This document shows positions 10,388 to 21,839 of a DNA stretch of 64,000 nt, piece after piece (positions within the stretch are counted from its first letter, which is position 1; every line of letters starts with the position of its first letter). This stretch comes from Hydnum rufescens UP504 (taxonomy: Eukaryota; Basidiomycota; Agaricomycetes; Cantharellales; Hydnaceae), in NCBI GenBank assembly GCA_014904985.1, contig MU129119.1, forward strand, positions 1 through 64,000. Reading direction: 5' to 3'. Under the pieces are notes generated by a model. It made no database searches, was not told where the DNA came from, and was given only the letters and a program-made list of their open reading frames with translations. Position numbers and translations under genes: made by a program.

Positions 10388-11086
10388 TTATAACCCGGTT
10401 GAATAAGCAATGATGTATGCCGAGAAGACATCCACCTGACTCGCATCGATTCCTTTCCGTAATTGAACAGTATGACCTAGAGCATCCAGAGAATGACGGA
10501 AGTGTTGGCGTGACGCATACAGGGCTGGGCCAAGCAAACAGTCCCGAATGAGGCCGGCAGTAAAATTAATCGCGCTGGGTTTGAGATCGCGCATGATCAA
10601 CTTGGCTAACTGGGCGTCTTGTTCCATGATTGGAACAAGGTTGCTTTTCAACAGGAGGGCCGTAACAGGATCATTGAATTTTCTCTGTAAAACATCATTA
10701 CCACCAAGATCGCCTTTACAACGGCTAAGACTTACTTCATCCTCGGCGTACAATCGCCTCTTTACTTACTTGGGCCGATGTTTCACAAAGGCGATCCAGG
10801 AGAGCGGCATACACCTCATGTCCTAGTTGCGTGGGAGCTTTGTAAAGAAGCTGAACCACATTTTGCAAAAAGGCTAATATGGTATCTTCACGGTCAGCGG
10901 CTTGACTGGCGGTAACGAATATCTGGCGAATGAGCAGGCTAATGTCGTGGTTGGCTGGGAGTGAGAATGCCGCTTGGGTTGGAGGCATCTGATCGAGGAG
11001 TCGCTCCAGCTCAATGATGATTTGCTGTGTAGAGCGTGAGACATAAGGATCTCTTTGCAAATAGGAGCACATAGTACGCACCGCAA
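10388..11086 (-). pseudogene. CCR4-NOT scaffold subunit (NOT1/CNOT1) fragment
   Basis: NOT1 is the scaffold of the CCR4-NOT deadenylase complex. Reading leftward from 11081, LLDQMPPTQAAFSLPANHDI and QNVVQLLYKAPTQLGHEVYA match the region before the NOT module, followed by ALLDRLCETSAQVSKEAI. The next exon gives NDPVTALLLKSNLVPIMEQD and LAKLIMRDLKPSAINFTAGL. A 47-bp intron with GTAAGT and TTTTACAG ends sits between YAEDE and RKFN (about 10691-10737). A short deletion between EAI and YAEDE shifts the frame, and both ends of the protein are missing. This is therefore a captured or relict fragment of a gene that is about 2000 codons long elsewhere. Confidence 0.75.
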
Positions 11087-11345
11087 ATCGCTCCAGCGAT
11101 TGGTTGTGCCCTAGTAAACCATGCGCAGGATGAATCTCTCAATGTAGATCCATTGATGTAGGGCAAAGCATGTTGCTCATTACGAGGGAATGGCGCAGGT
11201 CCGTGAACGCTAGTGCCAACGAAGCGGCACGAGTCGACATCTAGCGGGTACTGTGAGCAGACATGTAATCCATCACATTGAGTTCATGGACGCACCGAAA
11301 TCCCCATATACACGTACAGAATTGTTCGTGAGAAAGTGCACTCGG
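11087..11345. other. Unassigned, possibly further CNOT1-like 5' sequence
   Basis: Minus-strand reading gives weak NOT1-like context but no open frame. Homology with the 19970-22490 copy begins only at about 11350. Confidence 0.25.
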
Positions 11346-11394
11346 ATGCGGACCAGGCTAGAATCCTTTTCCCTTCTGCCAGGGCGAGTTCTCA

Positions 11395-11613
11395 CTATCG
11401 CCATGGATTCCAACTCGACTTCGTGATGCAATTGTGGCTCTCTAGACGAGGTGAGCCATTGCTTGTCAAGGGCCCGAACCCATCTTTGGCCCTGACCAAC
11501 TCCTCTATGATGCCACTTTGTGGACAAGTTTCTGGCGGATTCTCAGCCCCAACAATCTCGTCGACTTCAAGGACCGATGTAATAGCGCGAGGCTCGGCGA
11601 GCAGGTAAAACAA
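11395..11613 (-). pseudogene. Fragment of uncharacterised fungal protein
   Basis: Encodes LAEPRAITSVLEVDEIVGAE and then ETCPQSGIIEELVRAKDGFG on the minus strand, ending in a stop after SSWNPWR. A second frame (VELESMAIVRTRPGRREKDS) carries on the same protein, so one frameshift separates them. The copy at 19810-20228 shows a longer continuation. I do not recognise the family. Confidence 0.45.
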
Positions 11614-11963
11614 ATTGATTCTTTACTTTGATAATTTAAAGTGTACGAGAAGCTCGATTGCTTAATATATCATATATCATGAGTCTCCCTCATCCGAAGT
11701 GGTATGCCGAAGCCATATTGAGCCAACCGAATAGATTGTGAGTGCTAAGGATTACGAACATGAACAATATGGAAAGCATGGAAAGTATTACTGGTAGATG
11801 ATCCTGTCATGCAGAGTGATCGGAGGGGGGAAACATCCATCCTGGGGATACAGGTCCTGGAAGCGGATATATCGATTTGAAAGGGGTGACCTGTGACCTT
11901 GGAATTGGTAGAATAGTGGGGTTGTTAGTAACAGTAGCTTGAGGAAAGCAGCAAAGGCATACC

Positions 11964-13207
11964 TCACGTATATGCACTATCAGGTGCGAGCAGGCGGAGT
12001 TGTTCTTGCAGTTTAGCAATCTGTGCTTCTGCCGCATGCCGACCTTCCGCCTCCATGCGCCGACCTTCAGCTTCGCGAACCACATCTGCTTCAGCTGCGC
12101 GACGTCGTTCTTCCTCGAGCCGTCGCTGTTCCGCCTCCATGCGCCCGACCTTCAGCTTCGCGAACCACGTCTGCTTCGGCTGCACGACGTCGTTCTTCCT
12201 CGAACCCGTCGCTGTTCCGCCTCGAGCCGTCGGCCTTCTGCCTCGCGGGCGGCCAGTTCTTCCGCTTCCCGCTGGGCCTCCTCCGCTTCCGCTGGGCCTC
12301 CTCCGCTTCCCGCTGGCCTCCTCCGCTGCCTGCTGGGCTTCCTCCGCTGCCTGAGCACGCAACTCGGCTGTGTGTAGATTGAGATTCCTTTCCTGTCAAT
12401 ATAAGTTGAATATTAGAGATAAAGCAATCCATTCTGTAAAAGAAGAAATACAGACTCGTATTGCATCAAACTTCCCATATATCAAGCGAATCTTGGGCTG
12501 GTCTGCCACAAAGATCACGTTCCCGCATATCGACAAGCAGTCCTTCGGGATTTCCCCATCATCCTCCCCCTCCCCCACTGCGTTCGGATGAAAAGCCGGA
12601 TCGACCGAGCAAGCCACCAGCAATTCGCAGTCCACAAGTGATATTTCCGTCTCTGCGTCGATACCGCATACGCCGCGAGGATGACATCGACAACGTTTGG
12701 ACGACTATCCACCGCTCGAAAATGTGTCACACCGAGGCTTCGTAGCGAGGAGTTCTTTCCGGAGGATCCTGGTTTTGAAGCAATAAAGTACTTTTTGATT
12801 GCGTCACCATCGAGCGGCTGGCACCAATCCGCCGCCCTGCCTTCGCGCTCCGCACCCTGCTGATCTTTCGCTGCCTGTGGAGAGCCCCCGAAAGACTTGG
12901 GGACAAGACTATCAGAAGACCCCTTGGCTGCGTGCCAAGGGTCATTCTCGAACGACATGCGATCAATACGCAAGTAGACGAGTGAGCGAGGGTCTCGCTC
13001 AAAGACTAACGTTAAGCCTTCGTGCTTGAATTTCTCGAAACGTTCCCAGTGGAAGATCGTAGCAAGCTTGAAGGCAGTGTAGGGAGGACTCTCGTCGTGC
13101 GTTAGATTGACTAGTTCCGTGTACCAGACACCCAGGGGCCTCTTGGCTAGATTGCCTGGCAGTAAGAAGAGGGGAATGGAGTCGCGAGGTGGTGATGGAT
13201 CAGACAT
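11964..13207 (-). CDS. Uncharacterised fungal protein with C-terminal Ala/Glu-rich coiled coil (best copy)
   Basis: I chose the ATG at 13207 (MSDPSPPRDSIPLFLLPGNL) because the second copy conserves sequence from there; an in-frame ATG at 13255 is possible. The first exon of about 230 codons runs open to about 12535, including WHAAKGSSDSLVPKSFGG and the hallmark KYHLWTANCWWLARSIRLF near its end. Frames on the 12380-12540 stretch then require a splice or frameshift (RERDLVADQPKIRLIYGKFD), and an intron ending TCAATATAAGTTG... on the plus strand precedes the last exon ERNLNLHTAELRAQ. The last exon holds AEEAQR repeats and stops after LLAPDSAYT. Its repeat frame shifts at about 12150-12250, so the gene may be damaged. 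Function unknown; no signal peptide or membrane segment seen. Confidence 0.55.
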
Positions 13208-13329
13208 CTTGAGGAATGAAAGAAGCTTGGAGAAGAACACCATATTTTTATTCACTCTGCCTCGCGCGCATGAGGCAACGAGTCACAAGTCAGAAGAATC
13301 GCTGGCCACGACGCAAACGCATGGTCGCT

Positions 13330-13690
13330 TCGAAAGTTCGTTATGGCTGTGTCATTCGGAAGCCGCCGAAAGACCACTCGCGCTCTGCAACGTCAACCAT
13401 TAGCACCTACTCGGTACCCCACTCTATATGTCAGCATGATCTCTCGGCGCCAGGAACATACAATAGTGCTTCATGCATCGCGGGTAGTGATCCCAACCCA
13501 GTCGATCTGCGGCTTGCCTTGTACGCACTCGAATCCTTTGCCTATGGACGCTATACGACATCCAGTTCAATTTCGTGCCCTTTATATTTACAACCGTGTA
13601 GCTATCATAAACTTTGGACTAGTCGACTCGCTAGTCGACTTGGTGGCCCACGGTAATTTTGTTCCTGACGAGTATTACAATCCTTACTGA
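13330..13690 (+). pseudogene. FunK1-like N-terminal domain fragment (1)
   Basis: SDPNPVDLRLALYALESFAY, then a frameshift to LYIYNRVAIINFGLVDSLVD. The pattern L-A-x-Y-A-L-E followed about 25 residues later by a YxRxG-like strand resembles the N-terminal part of fungal FunK1 kinases. Related pieces lie at 19075-19430, 21840-22170, 22870-23290 and 51590-52360. The kinase core is not visible. Confidence 0.4.
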
Positions 13691-13699
13691 CGAGGCTTG

Positions 13700-14416
13700 G
13701 GTGTCATCTAGCAATCTGATATCCGTCAGCCACCGTGACACCCCCGGCTTGCTTTCTTCATCCCCATAATCCGCCGAACCCTTATCGCTCTCATCATCAT
13801 ACCGACGGTCCCTGGGGCAGTGTCTTCTGGACACTTCGCAAGAACATTGCGCCAGGTTACGCTCAAGGTTTGCCCATCGCACACCCTTCGCTCGCTCCAA
13901 TCTCCCTAGACGACTAGAGTCAACGCGGCGAAACCAGGACTCGTTCTTCAACCGTCGCGAAGCCATTGAAACAGATCCTTTGTGTAGAGTCTATTTGCTC
14001 CCTTTTTCATCCAAGGACTCGTCTCACACTGCTGCAGTTCTTCCCTAGGGTGTCAACCCGGAGGCCCGTCTTGCGTTGAGCAACTTGCAGCGAGCCCTCG
14101 CAGATACCAAAATGGTCATCCCAGGTCAAACCAACGAAATCGTGAGTGACATTGTTAAGTCGGTGGAACACGTCGAGGAGTAGCTTTTCCCAGGTGTTAG
14201 CGGACTATCTTTGATTAGCATTTTTGGTATTCTGCATTTTTTTTTCCCTCACTTTTAATACACCCGTAGCAGTATTAGTCCAAGTCAATCCAAAAGCCTT
14301 TGGATGCAGGGGATCTTGGATTGTCCAATCCAGAAATAACGGAAACTGCAACTAGGAAGTACGTCCAGTATCATCTGTCTAAAGGAACTACACCTCTTCA
14401 ACTGGCCTTCTAGTTT
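13700..14416. other. No recognisable gene
   Basis: CpG-containing sequence, partly shared with 22180-22470 up to about 13975. It includes a run of T and a region with no open frames (14180-14400). Confidence 0.3.
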
Positions 14417-16920
14417 TTACAAGTGGAAATAAAACGAGTTAATCCACGGATTTTGCCTGAACTGAAGACATCGAGCCCGTGCCTTCCTTTTGACCTTGGT
14501 TACCTGGATCGGCTCGGGCGCGCTGACACCTTGCCCGTTCTTCCCCCCATCATCATCATCCAAATCGTTCGGGGGGAAACCTCTACTCAGAGGTCTCGTG
14601 TTCGTAATAAACCTGCTTGCGCTGCTGCTCGAAGACTGCATTGTCGGAGATTGCAATGACACAGGGGGCGTCGCTGACATCGAAGTATGTGTGCCTGCAG
14701 GACCTCTCCACCTCGATCGACCACAACGGGGGTTAAGGACCCGCTGCGGAGGGGGGTGTACGGTGACCGAGGCGGAACGGACACGGGGCCGAATGCAGGC
14801 GTTCGCACTGGAGTGCAACATACTAGTTAACTGCTCTCCATATGGGGAAAGGAGCACACAGAACTAAATAAGGCTGCAGTGCCCACCTCCCGAGGGCATG
14901 TCGTCTAGACGAACAATGGGGGTCGAATCCACCTCATCATCTTGAGGGGTTGGGGGAGGTGGATCATCCACAAGATAATAAGGATCGTCCCGCATCAGGG
15001 CAATGCGTTCAGCCCTACGCTAACAAAAAAATTGCACAGCTGATTAGTGCCAGTTCGCAAGAAAAGTCCTACGTTGCTTTTTCTCTCGCCGTGGCATCTC
15101 CGGGGTCTTCGATGTGACCCTCAGCCATCAAGTGATCATTTTTTTCTTCGTTCCTTCACTCTTCCCTTTCACAGACTTGTCTTCTGCCTTGCCCTTTCCT
15201 TTCTTCTTTGGACGGTTAGCTATAGGAAATGCGTTCTCTACATCCTCTTCATTATTGGTGGCGGTGGTCTCGCTGTCTTCAACTTTAGAGCGAGAAAGTT
15301 GGACGATTCAAATTTCAAGGCCGAGACCCTCGGGAACGCGAACGTTAGCCTGTGGTTGAGGCGTAATACCATTCAGTTCTCGAACATGTAGCGGTCGAAT
15401 TAGATATAGACTTTTGGGGAAGTTGGGTTCGGCCCACGATGTTCTGGAAAGGGGAAGAGAGGAATCAGATGATTCTAAGTTTGAGATCGAACTTGGCGAT
15501 AACTTTCCCTGATGTTTGGACAAGTCAGCCCTCATAAATGTGGGCAATTGAAAGATATTCAAGGCCTGAGCAGTAGTACGTGAGAGGAGTTTCAGAAAGT
15601 GCATACAGCCAGACGACGCAAGGATCACGGGAGGGGGAGAGGCTCACACGCTCTCGCACCTCAATGTGTGAACTAGTGGTGAAGGACGAGATTGGAAATC
15701 ATCTTGTCGACTTGGTCTTTATCTCTGGGAGCAAACCCTCATCCCAGTGCTTGGACACTTCCGCCGCCCAGTACCTGAATACTTTGAGTGCAGTCTGTAA
15801 ATAGACTGCGATCGTCACCTCCCGTAATAGCATAACGTTGGGCTGCAATAGAAGAGCGACTAGCCCTTGTGAGTTCGCTAGCTCTGTCACGGCAATGTGA
15901 GTGTACTCGGAGAAAGAATGGCAGGCCAGGGGCCAATCTGAATGAGATCGACACGTACAAGCAATATTCCCCACAGCTCCATGCAGTAGCCCACAGAACT
16001 TCAGAGTAACTTGTGGGATCGCGGCAATTTTCCAATAATATTTCATCGCTCAATAAGCGGAGCATCAGCCTAGTAGCGAACGCTCTCACACCCTTAACTC
16101 TCACCACGACATCGACGAGTTTGTCATTGATATCGCGCCCAATAGAGCCCACGTTAGAAACGTAAGCCAGGTCAACCAGCGCAGAGATACCACTCGAAAT
16201 CAGTAACATTCTCATATGCGTCGCGAGAACACATGGCGATGATGCACCAGGAAACTTCGAGTCGGGAAGCGGAAGTGAGTATCGAGGGTGTGGGTGAGGC
16301 AGCATCTGCACGGGTTACCGAGATAGCCAGAGACATCGGATGCCGCTGCTGCTGCTGTGCGTGCGAGAGATTGGGCGGCACTTGGGAGGGCGGATGTCGC
16401 ACTGTCTTGGCTCGGTGCGGGGTAGTCTCTGGACGATTCACTCTAGCTTATAGTCAGTCACCTGACGGTGAATGTCAGTATTCAGTTTGTATAGATCATA
16501 TCCACGACGAACCATGGAAGAAACAAGATCAAGAGCGCGCATTCGTAAGCTGTTGTCTTGATCTTCAATGCTGGAGATGATCCCATCTTGATGAGCGGAA
16601 ACGAGATGGGGGTGCAAAGGAACGATTTTTGCCATCGCCAATAACGAAATGTATTTCACTGATTTTCCATTGCTACACCGTCAATATATGCTTCGTTATG
16701 CGAGGGGGCCCGAACATAACTCACAGTTCTGATCTGGGTCGCGCAAAAATGCGGCCAGTTTATCGGTGGACGTCTTTACCAGAGATTGGTCACTTGGACC
16801 TTCCCGCATACCACCGATAATGCAAGTGTGCACACATTCGTACAGCAGAGACACCACCAGTGTTGTTGAGATGAGCTCTGTTATTGTTATTTGTTTCTGC
16901 AGTAGGTTCGAACAGGGCTA
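14417..16920 (-). pseudogene. AP-3 adaptor complex subunit delta, 5'-truncated copy
   Basis: AP-3 delta adaptin is a large subunit of the coat that sorts cargo to the vacuole/lysosome. Reading leftward: LLYECVHTCIIGGMREGPSD (from 16860), MKYISLLAMAKIVPLHPHLV and NSLRMRALDLVSSMVRRGYD (16438-16659), LVDLAYVSNVGSIGRDINDK and SYSEVLWATAWSCGEYC (15739-16200), FMRADLSKHQGK and FPKSLYLIRPL (15308-15540). The hinge/tail follows with DDPYYLVDDPPPPTPQDDEV (about 14965-15030) and SAPEPIQVTKVKRK (14440-14500). The N-terminal few hundred residues are absent; a relic reading MLIKVIKLI lies near 17040. Stops and frameshifts at about 15700, 15630 and 16430 show decay. A second copy is at 48922-49802. Confidence 0.75.
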
Positions 16921-17059
16921 GAGCACCTAGCTAAGATAAGAATACGAGAGGGGTAATGAAGCAAGCAGAAGCATTAGACGCTGTAATATTCCGGAGATAG
17001 GATGATTAGGGACAGATCAGCTTGATCACTTTAATCAGCATCGAATTATTGGAAGACTT

Positions 17060-18320
17060 GGCAAGAATATCGAATAATTGGGGGGAGGCTAATACTGGGG
17101 ATTGTGCCTCGCCAGTTCGCAAAGCACACTAACCATTGCAGATACAACCCCTGCATAATGTCGAGGATGATTCAGCACACTGCAGGTTGGGTAATTAGAG
17201 TCAAGGATGGCTGCAACATAGACGTGCGTCCGGATTTCTCCGCAAACACTATCTTGTCTGGCAGTGACTCAACGAACCAGACTCACCCATGTTGGCCTCA
17301 ATCAAGTAGACCCCGACACATTCTTTGGCGTGCCAGTAGGTGAGGTTACATTCGCTGTAGCTCGTGGAAAGACTATAACAACTTTTCGCGTCGCAGGAGT
17401 TGCTACAACCATTGGCTGATCAAGAGCCGCTAAGCAATATTGCTGCCAGTGCCATGCAACAGGACCCCCCCCACGCTGAGTTGATCGCCTATCTCGATTT
17501 CGCCGTGATCCCCGAAAAGGGCGAAACTCCCGTGGACGACTTTGTTGTGAGCTCTTCAAGCTTCTGGATTGTGTTCGTCAAGAGCACGCGCGGGCGGACC
17601 TTTCGTTTCTTATTTGCAGCGAAAACAGGCACACAGACCGACGTCTGTATCATCGATCGGTCTCAGAACGATATTCTTCTCCTTGTCCAGGAGGACAACC
17701 GTTTAGAGCTCAGTGAGCCGTCAACGCGCAGGCTTAGCTTGTAGCAGAGACAGTTGCGGCCTTTGGCGAGAATAGTGCGGGACGGGGAGCGGCTGGGCTC
17801 CCTCTGGCGGAGAAGGCAAGTCGTTTCGCGAGTTTGTGGACCTTTTTCTGAGAGCTTATACTTCTTAGGTCATACCCGGCATTGTCATGGTCGGCACGTC
17901 GCCTGCATTCTTTAAAATTCCCGTCACCCAAACTCTCTCGATTCATATTCGCCATGGAACCTATCCTGAGGAGGGAACCAGCGTGACCTATTGTTATCCG
18001 CCCGCTTCTTGTCCTATCCGTGGCCATCGGCGGACAGAGCGAGCGAATCCGATGTCATCAATGTGGCATGCAAATGCGCAGCAAAGAATGATAGCTGCGC
18101 GATACTCGACCACGTCCCGGAAGTCCTTCGCGCGGAAGATTATTCAGTGATTCCTGCCTCTGACCGCGTGAGTAGAAGCTGCACTGGTGCAAGCAACAAG
18201 AAGCATACAGCAGAACAGAGTATAGGGCCGTCAATTAATGTGTCTAAACCCAATGGTCGTCCGTTTCTTTGCGATCCAACCACTAGCACTTCGCATGGCA
18301 AGTTTGTGCGATTTACTTGA
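17060..18320 (+). pseudogene. Uncharacterised agaricomycete-type gene fragment (VMVGTSPAFFKIPVT family)
   Basis: Three exon-like pieces are visible. VGLNQVDPDTFFGVPVGEV continues FAVARGKTITTFRVAGVATT (17290-17410). EKGETPVDDFVVSSSSFWIV is at 17510-17570. AETVAAFGENSAGRGAAGLP (17747-17805) joins, across a likely intron ending TTCTTAG (17874), to IPGIVMVGTSPAFFKIPVTQ (17878-17935). The last motif is common in an uncharacterised family of basidiomycete proteins; no catalytic role is known to me. The fragment abuts the AP-3 piece on the opposite strand, and the pair is duplicated at 48922-51397. Confidence 0.45.
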
Positions 18321-18441
18321 TTGTAGCAGGCACGCTGACCTCACACTGCTGCAGTATCCGGGTCAGGCGATCAGTCAGATACCGCTAGCGAGGTTCCAAT
18401 AAATGATGCCGGAGACACAACCATAGGCGACACCACTCCAC

Positions 18442-18930
18442 ATGCAGCCGAACACGCAACCCATCATCTCAATCAATCCACTCCGCCACCTGCAAATACC
18501 GCGCCATCCACCCGTCCTTCGTTCCCCCCGGCTCGCGAGAGAGCGAGTAGCTTTTTGTTCTTGGGGTGCCGTATCCCGCGCTCATTTCCCGTTCACAGAC
18601 ATTGCCACACCATCGGACTATCACATTCCCTACGACGACATCGAACTCACAACTGCGGACGGCAGCGGACTGCATCAAAGTCAAAGCCTATCCCATGAAG
18701 CAGCAGAGAGAACTTTTGGGTAGAAATAACCCCTCACCCCCGAGTGATCTCAAAAGTCGCAGCAAACGAGAAACAGACCGACGAGGTGGCAAGAATTACT
18801 GGGGATGTTGAAACGGCAGGCCAGAAACGGCTAGTGACATAGGAGTCGCGCTTGAAAGAGAAGGTAGTCGTTACAAGGGTAGTTATGAGGGTGATTAGTC
18901 TAGTATAAGCACCATGGTGCATGTACATAC
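18442..18930 (+). pseudogene. Unrecognised coding fragment shared with inverted copy at 23530-23930
   Basis: Encodes RLARERVAFCSWGAVSRAHF and TDIATPSDYHIPYDDIELTT; a second frame gives KAYPMKQQRELLGRNNP. The copy at 23536-23932 keeps both frames with many substitutions, which suggests real former coding sequence. No family recognised. Confidence 0.35.
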
Positions 18931-19890
18931 ATGTTATACTTCACATGCCCGACAACCGCGGCCTACTACAAGTACATCTGTCCCTTGATCCCCCCCCAGC
19001 GGTTCTGAGGTGCACAAATAATTCAGGCTCACGACGCGCACATCACGTCGACCTTGATCTTCTTCGACAAGATCTAATCGATCATTATCCGAAGGTCAAG
19101 GGGACGCTGCCATTGTTCAGTGAGTGAAAAGGCTTGGGCTAATGAGAGAGGAAGAGAATGACTCCCTAGAGTTGCGATGGGTGAGGAATACCAGAACATC
19201 GTATAAAATCCCCAAGCCTGATCGGCCGGGTCTGCAATGCTCATCGGAAAGTGAACCACGACGATCAAGTACACAAGTTTAGATTTCACAACACCTACTT
19301 GGCCGTAATACAAAGGCGAAGCATGGAGCCTAGTACCATTCGGCGAATTAGATGACTGTGATGGCGTCCATGGCGAAAGATTCGAGGTTTGACTGACTTG
19401 GGATCACTAACCGTCATGCGAAGCCGTGCGTGCGTGCTGTTGCTCGTCAACTGTTCACGTCGACGTTTGGGCCGGGGCTAAGTTTGACATTACAGGAGGT
19501 CCACGGTTAGGAGCGGAAAGACATGTCGACGGTGAACATGATGTACTCACCTTCCGGTTCGATCACCATTTTCAACCCGTCCGAATCCGCCAGCTGTGCA
19601 TTCGCCACAATAACCCCAAGATTATGGGATTTGGCAGCAAGATATGGAACATAGGGATGTCCTGGATCTGACGTTGGATATCATAGGTTGATCATGCACT
19701 TGCGCACTGGGATCTAACGAAACATCGTTAATCATGAGGAACGAATAGTGACGAATCCGCTATTGGTCACACCAGGCTAGATCGACAAGCATCCAGACCA
19801 ACATCCAAATTAGGGCGGGACGTGATATCCTAACGCGTGCTGTTTAGGCATGTACTGTTGTCTCACCCAGTTTTTTAGTTTCATTTCCTT
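18450..19890. repeat. Segment B, repeated in inverted orientation at 22478-23930
   Basis: The reverse complement of 18450-19890 aligns along 22478-23930, from the gene fragment at 18442 through the region around 19735-19890 (gtgacgaatccgctattggt versus agtgcggattcgtcacta). Segment A copy 2 therefore sits between two inverted copies of B. The right-hand copy is strongly CpG-depleted. Confidence 0.75.
19074..19480 (-). pseudogene. FunK1-like N-terminal domain fragment (2)
   Basis: Minus-strand reading gives ITAKXVGVVKSKLVYLIVVV-type sequence (YYGQVGVVKSKLVYL in the visible frame), then ADPADQAWGFYTMFWYSSPI. Upstream DNA around 19365-19400 (ctcgaatctttcgccatgga on the minus strand) matches the LESFAYG segment at 13530. 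A CpG-poor inverted copy is at 22870-23290. Confidence 0.4.
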
Positions 19891-20228
19891 CGTAACCCAT
19901 TGTCTGGTGGGAGGATCGATGGCTTCGAGACCGTTGAAAGGAACAGATCTCAAATTAAACACCAACCGGACCAGGCTAGGATCGTTTTCCCTTCCGCCAG
20001 GGCGAGTTCTCACTATCGCCATGGATTCCAACTCGACTTCGTGATGCAATTGTGGCTCTCTAGACAAGATGAGCCATTGCTTATCAAGGGCCCGAACCTA
20101 TCTTTGGCCCTGATCAACTCTATAATGCCACTGCATGGACAAGTTTCTGGCGGATTCTCCGCCCCAACAATCTCGTCGATTTCAAGGACCGATGTAATAG
20201 CGCGAGGCTCGGCGAGCAGGTAAAACAA
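19810..20228 (-). pseudogene. Uncharacterised fungal protein fragment, longer copy
   Basis: The minus strand gives LAEPRAITSVLEIDEIVGAE, then a frameshift to QLHHEVELESMAIVRTRPGG, followed by PSLVRLVFNLRSVPFNGLEA and RQWVTKEMKLKNWVRQQYMP, ending near a stop after GYHVPP. The composition looks coding, but I do not recognise the family. Compared with 11395-11613 this copy extends about 50 codons further. Confidence 0.4.
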
Positions 20229-20589
20229 ATTGATTCTTTACCTTGATAATTTAAAGTGTACGAGAAGCTTGATTGCTTAATATATTATATATCATGAGTC
20301 TCCCTCACCCGAAGTGGTATGCTGAGGCCATACTTTGAGCCATGGGAATGAATAGATTGGGCGAGTGCTAAGGAATATGAACATGAAGGACGTGGAAGCG
20401 TAGAAGGTACTGCTGTTAGATGGATCCTGTCATATGAAGTGATCGGGGGTTGTGCATCCCGGGAATACAGACCCCAGAAGTGGGTATATCGATTTGAAAG
20501 GGGTGACCTGTGACCTTGGAATTGGTAGAATAGTGGGGTTGTTAGTGACAGTAGCTTGAGAAAAGCAGCAAAGGCATACCTCATGTATA

Positions 20590-21722
20590 TGCACTATCAG
20601 GTGCGAGCAGGCGGAGTTGTTCTTGCAGTTTAGCAATCTGTGCTTCTGCAGTGTCCACTTTTGCTTCTGCCGCACGATGCTGGTCTGCCTCGTGAGCTGC
20701 CTCTGCTTCTGCCGTACGACGCTAGTCTGCCTCGCAAGCTGCCTCCGCTTCTGCTGTATGACGCTGGTCTGCCTCGCGAGCTACCTCGAGCTGTCGCCGT
20801 TCCACCTCGTGAGCAGCCAGTTCTTCCACTTCCCGCTGGGCCTCCTCCACTGCCTGCTGGGCCTCATCTGCTGCCTGAGCACGCAACTCGGCTGTGTGTA
20901 GATTGAGGTTCCTTTCCTGTGAATATATAGTGGAATATTAGAGATAAAGCAATCCATTCTGTAAAAGAAGAAATACAGACTCGTATTGCATCAAACTTCC
21001 CATATATCAAGCGAATCTTGGGCTGGTCTGCCACAAGATCACGTTCCCGCATATCGACAAGCAGTCCTTCGGGCATTTCCCCATCATCCTCCCCTCCCCA
21101 CTGTGTTCAGATGAAAAGCCGGATCGACCGAGCAAGCCACCAGCAATTCGCAGTCCACAAGTGATATTTCTGTCTCTGCATTGATACTGCATACGCTGCG
21201 AGGATGACATCAACAATGTTTGGACAACTATCCACCACTTGAAAATGTGTCACACTGAGGCTTTGTAGTGAGGAGTTCTTTCCAGAGGATCCTGGTTTTG
21301 AAGCAATAAAGTACTTTTTGATCATGTCACCATTGAGTGGCTGGCACCAATCCACTGCCCTGCCTTCGCGCTCCACACCCTGCTGATCTTTCACTGCCTG
21401 TGGAGAGCCCCCAAAAGACTTGGGGACAAGACTATCAGAAGATCCCTTGGCTGCGTGCCAAGGGTCATTCTCAAACAACATGTGATCAATCTGCAAGTAC
21501 ACGGTGGAGTGAGGGTCTCGCTCAAAGACCAACATTAAACCCTCATGCTTGAATTTGTCGAAATGTTCCCAGTGGAAGATTGTAGCAAGCTTGAAGGCAG
21601 TGTAGGGAGGACTCTCATTGTGCGTTAGATTGACTAGTTGCATGTACCAGACCCCTAGAGGCTAGATTGCCAGGCAGTAAGAAGGGGGGAATGGAGTTGG
21701 GAGGTGGCGATGGGTCAGACAT
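20590..21722 (-). pseudogene. Coiled-coil gene, copy 2
   Basis: Same protein as the 13207-11964 gene: NSIPPFLLPGNLA, HNESPPYTAFKLATIFHWEH, KYHLWTANCWWLARSIRLF, then MRERDLVADQPKIRLIYGKF and an exon ERNLNLHTAELRAQ. The exon's AEEAQR repeats are replaced by scattered EVEELAAHEVERRQ/READQ types. A small deletion after GNLAS removes the residues before MQLVNLTHNE, breaking the N-terminus. The coding sequence right of 21150 carries CpG-type substitutions (R to Q, H or stop-prone codons). Confidence 0.55.
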
Positions 21723-21839
21723 CTTGAGGAATGAAAGAAGCTTGGAGAAGAATGGCATATTTTTATCTGCCCTGCCTCCAGGCTCGCATGCATGCAGTAA
21801 TGAGTGACAAGTCAGGAGAATCACTGGCCATGATGCAAA

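Larger units (their letters stand above)
11350..13990. repeat. Segmental repeat A (same orientation as 19968-22470)
   Basis: Starts at CGGACCAGGCTAG (11350 and 19969). It carries the tail of one uncharacterised gene, the coiled-coil gene and a FunK1-like fragment. The left 1.2 kb is alike in both copies, whereas the right part of the second copy has lost its CpGs. The window's first 889 bases are a third, partial copy on the opposite strand. Confidence 0.8.

Noticed and set aside
12515..12745. Plus-strand frames opposite the coiled-coil gene
   Set aside because: Shadows of the minus-strand frame; composition and copy comparison favour the minus strand.
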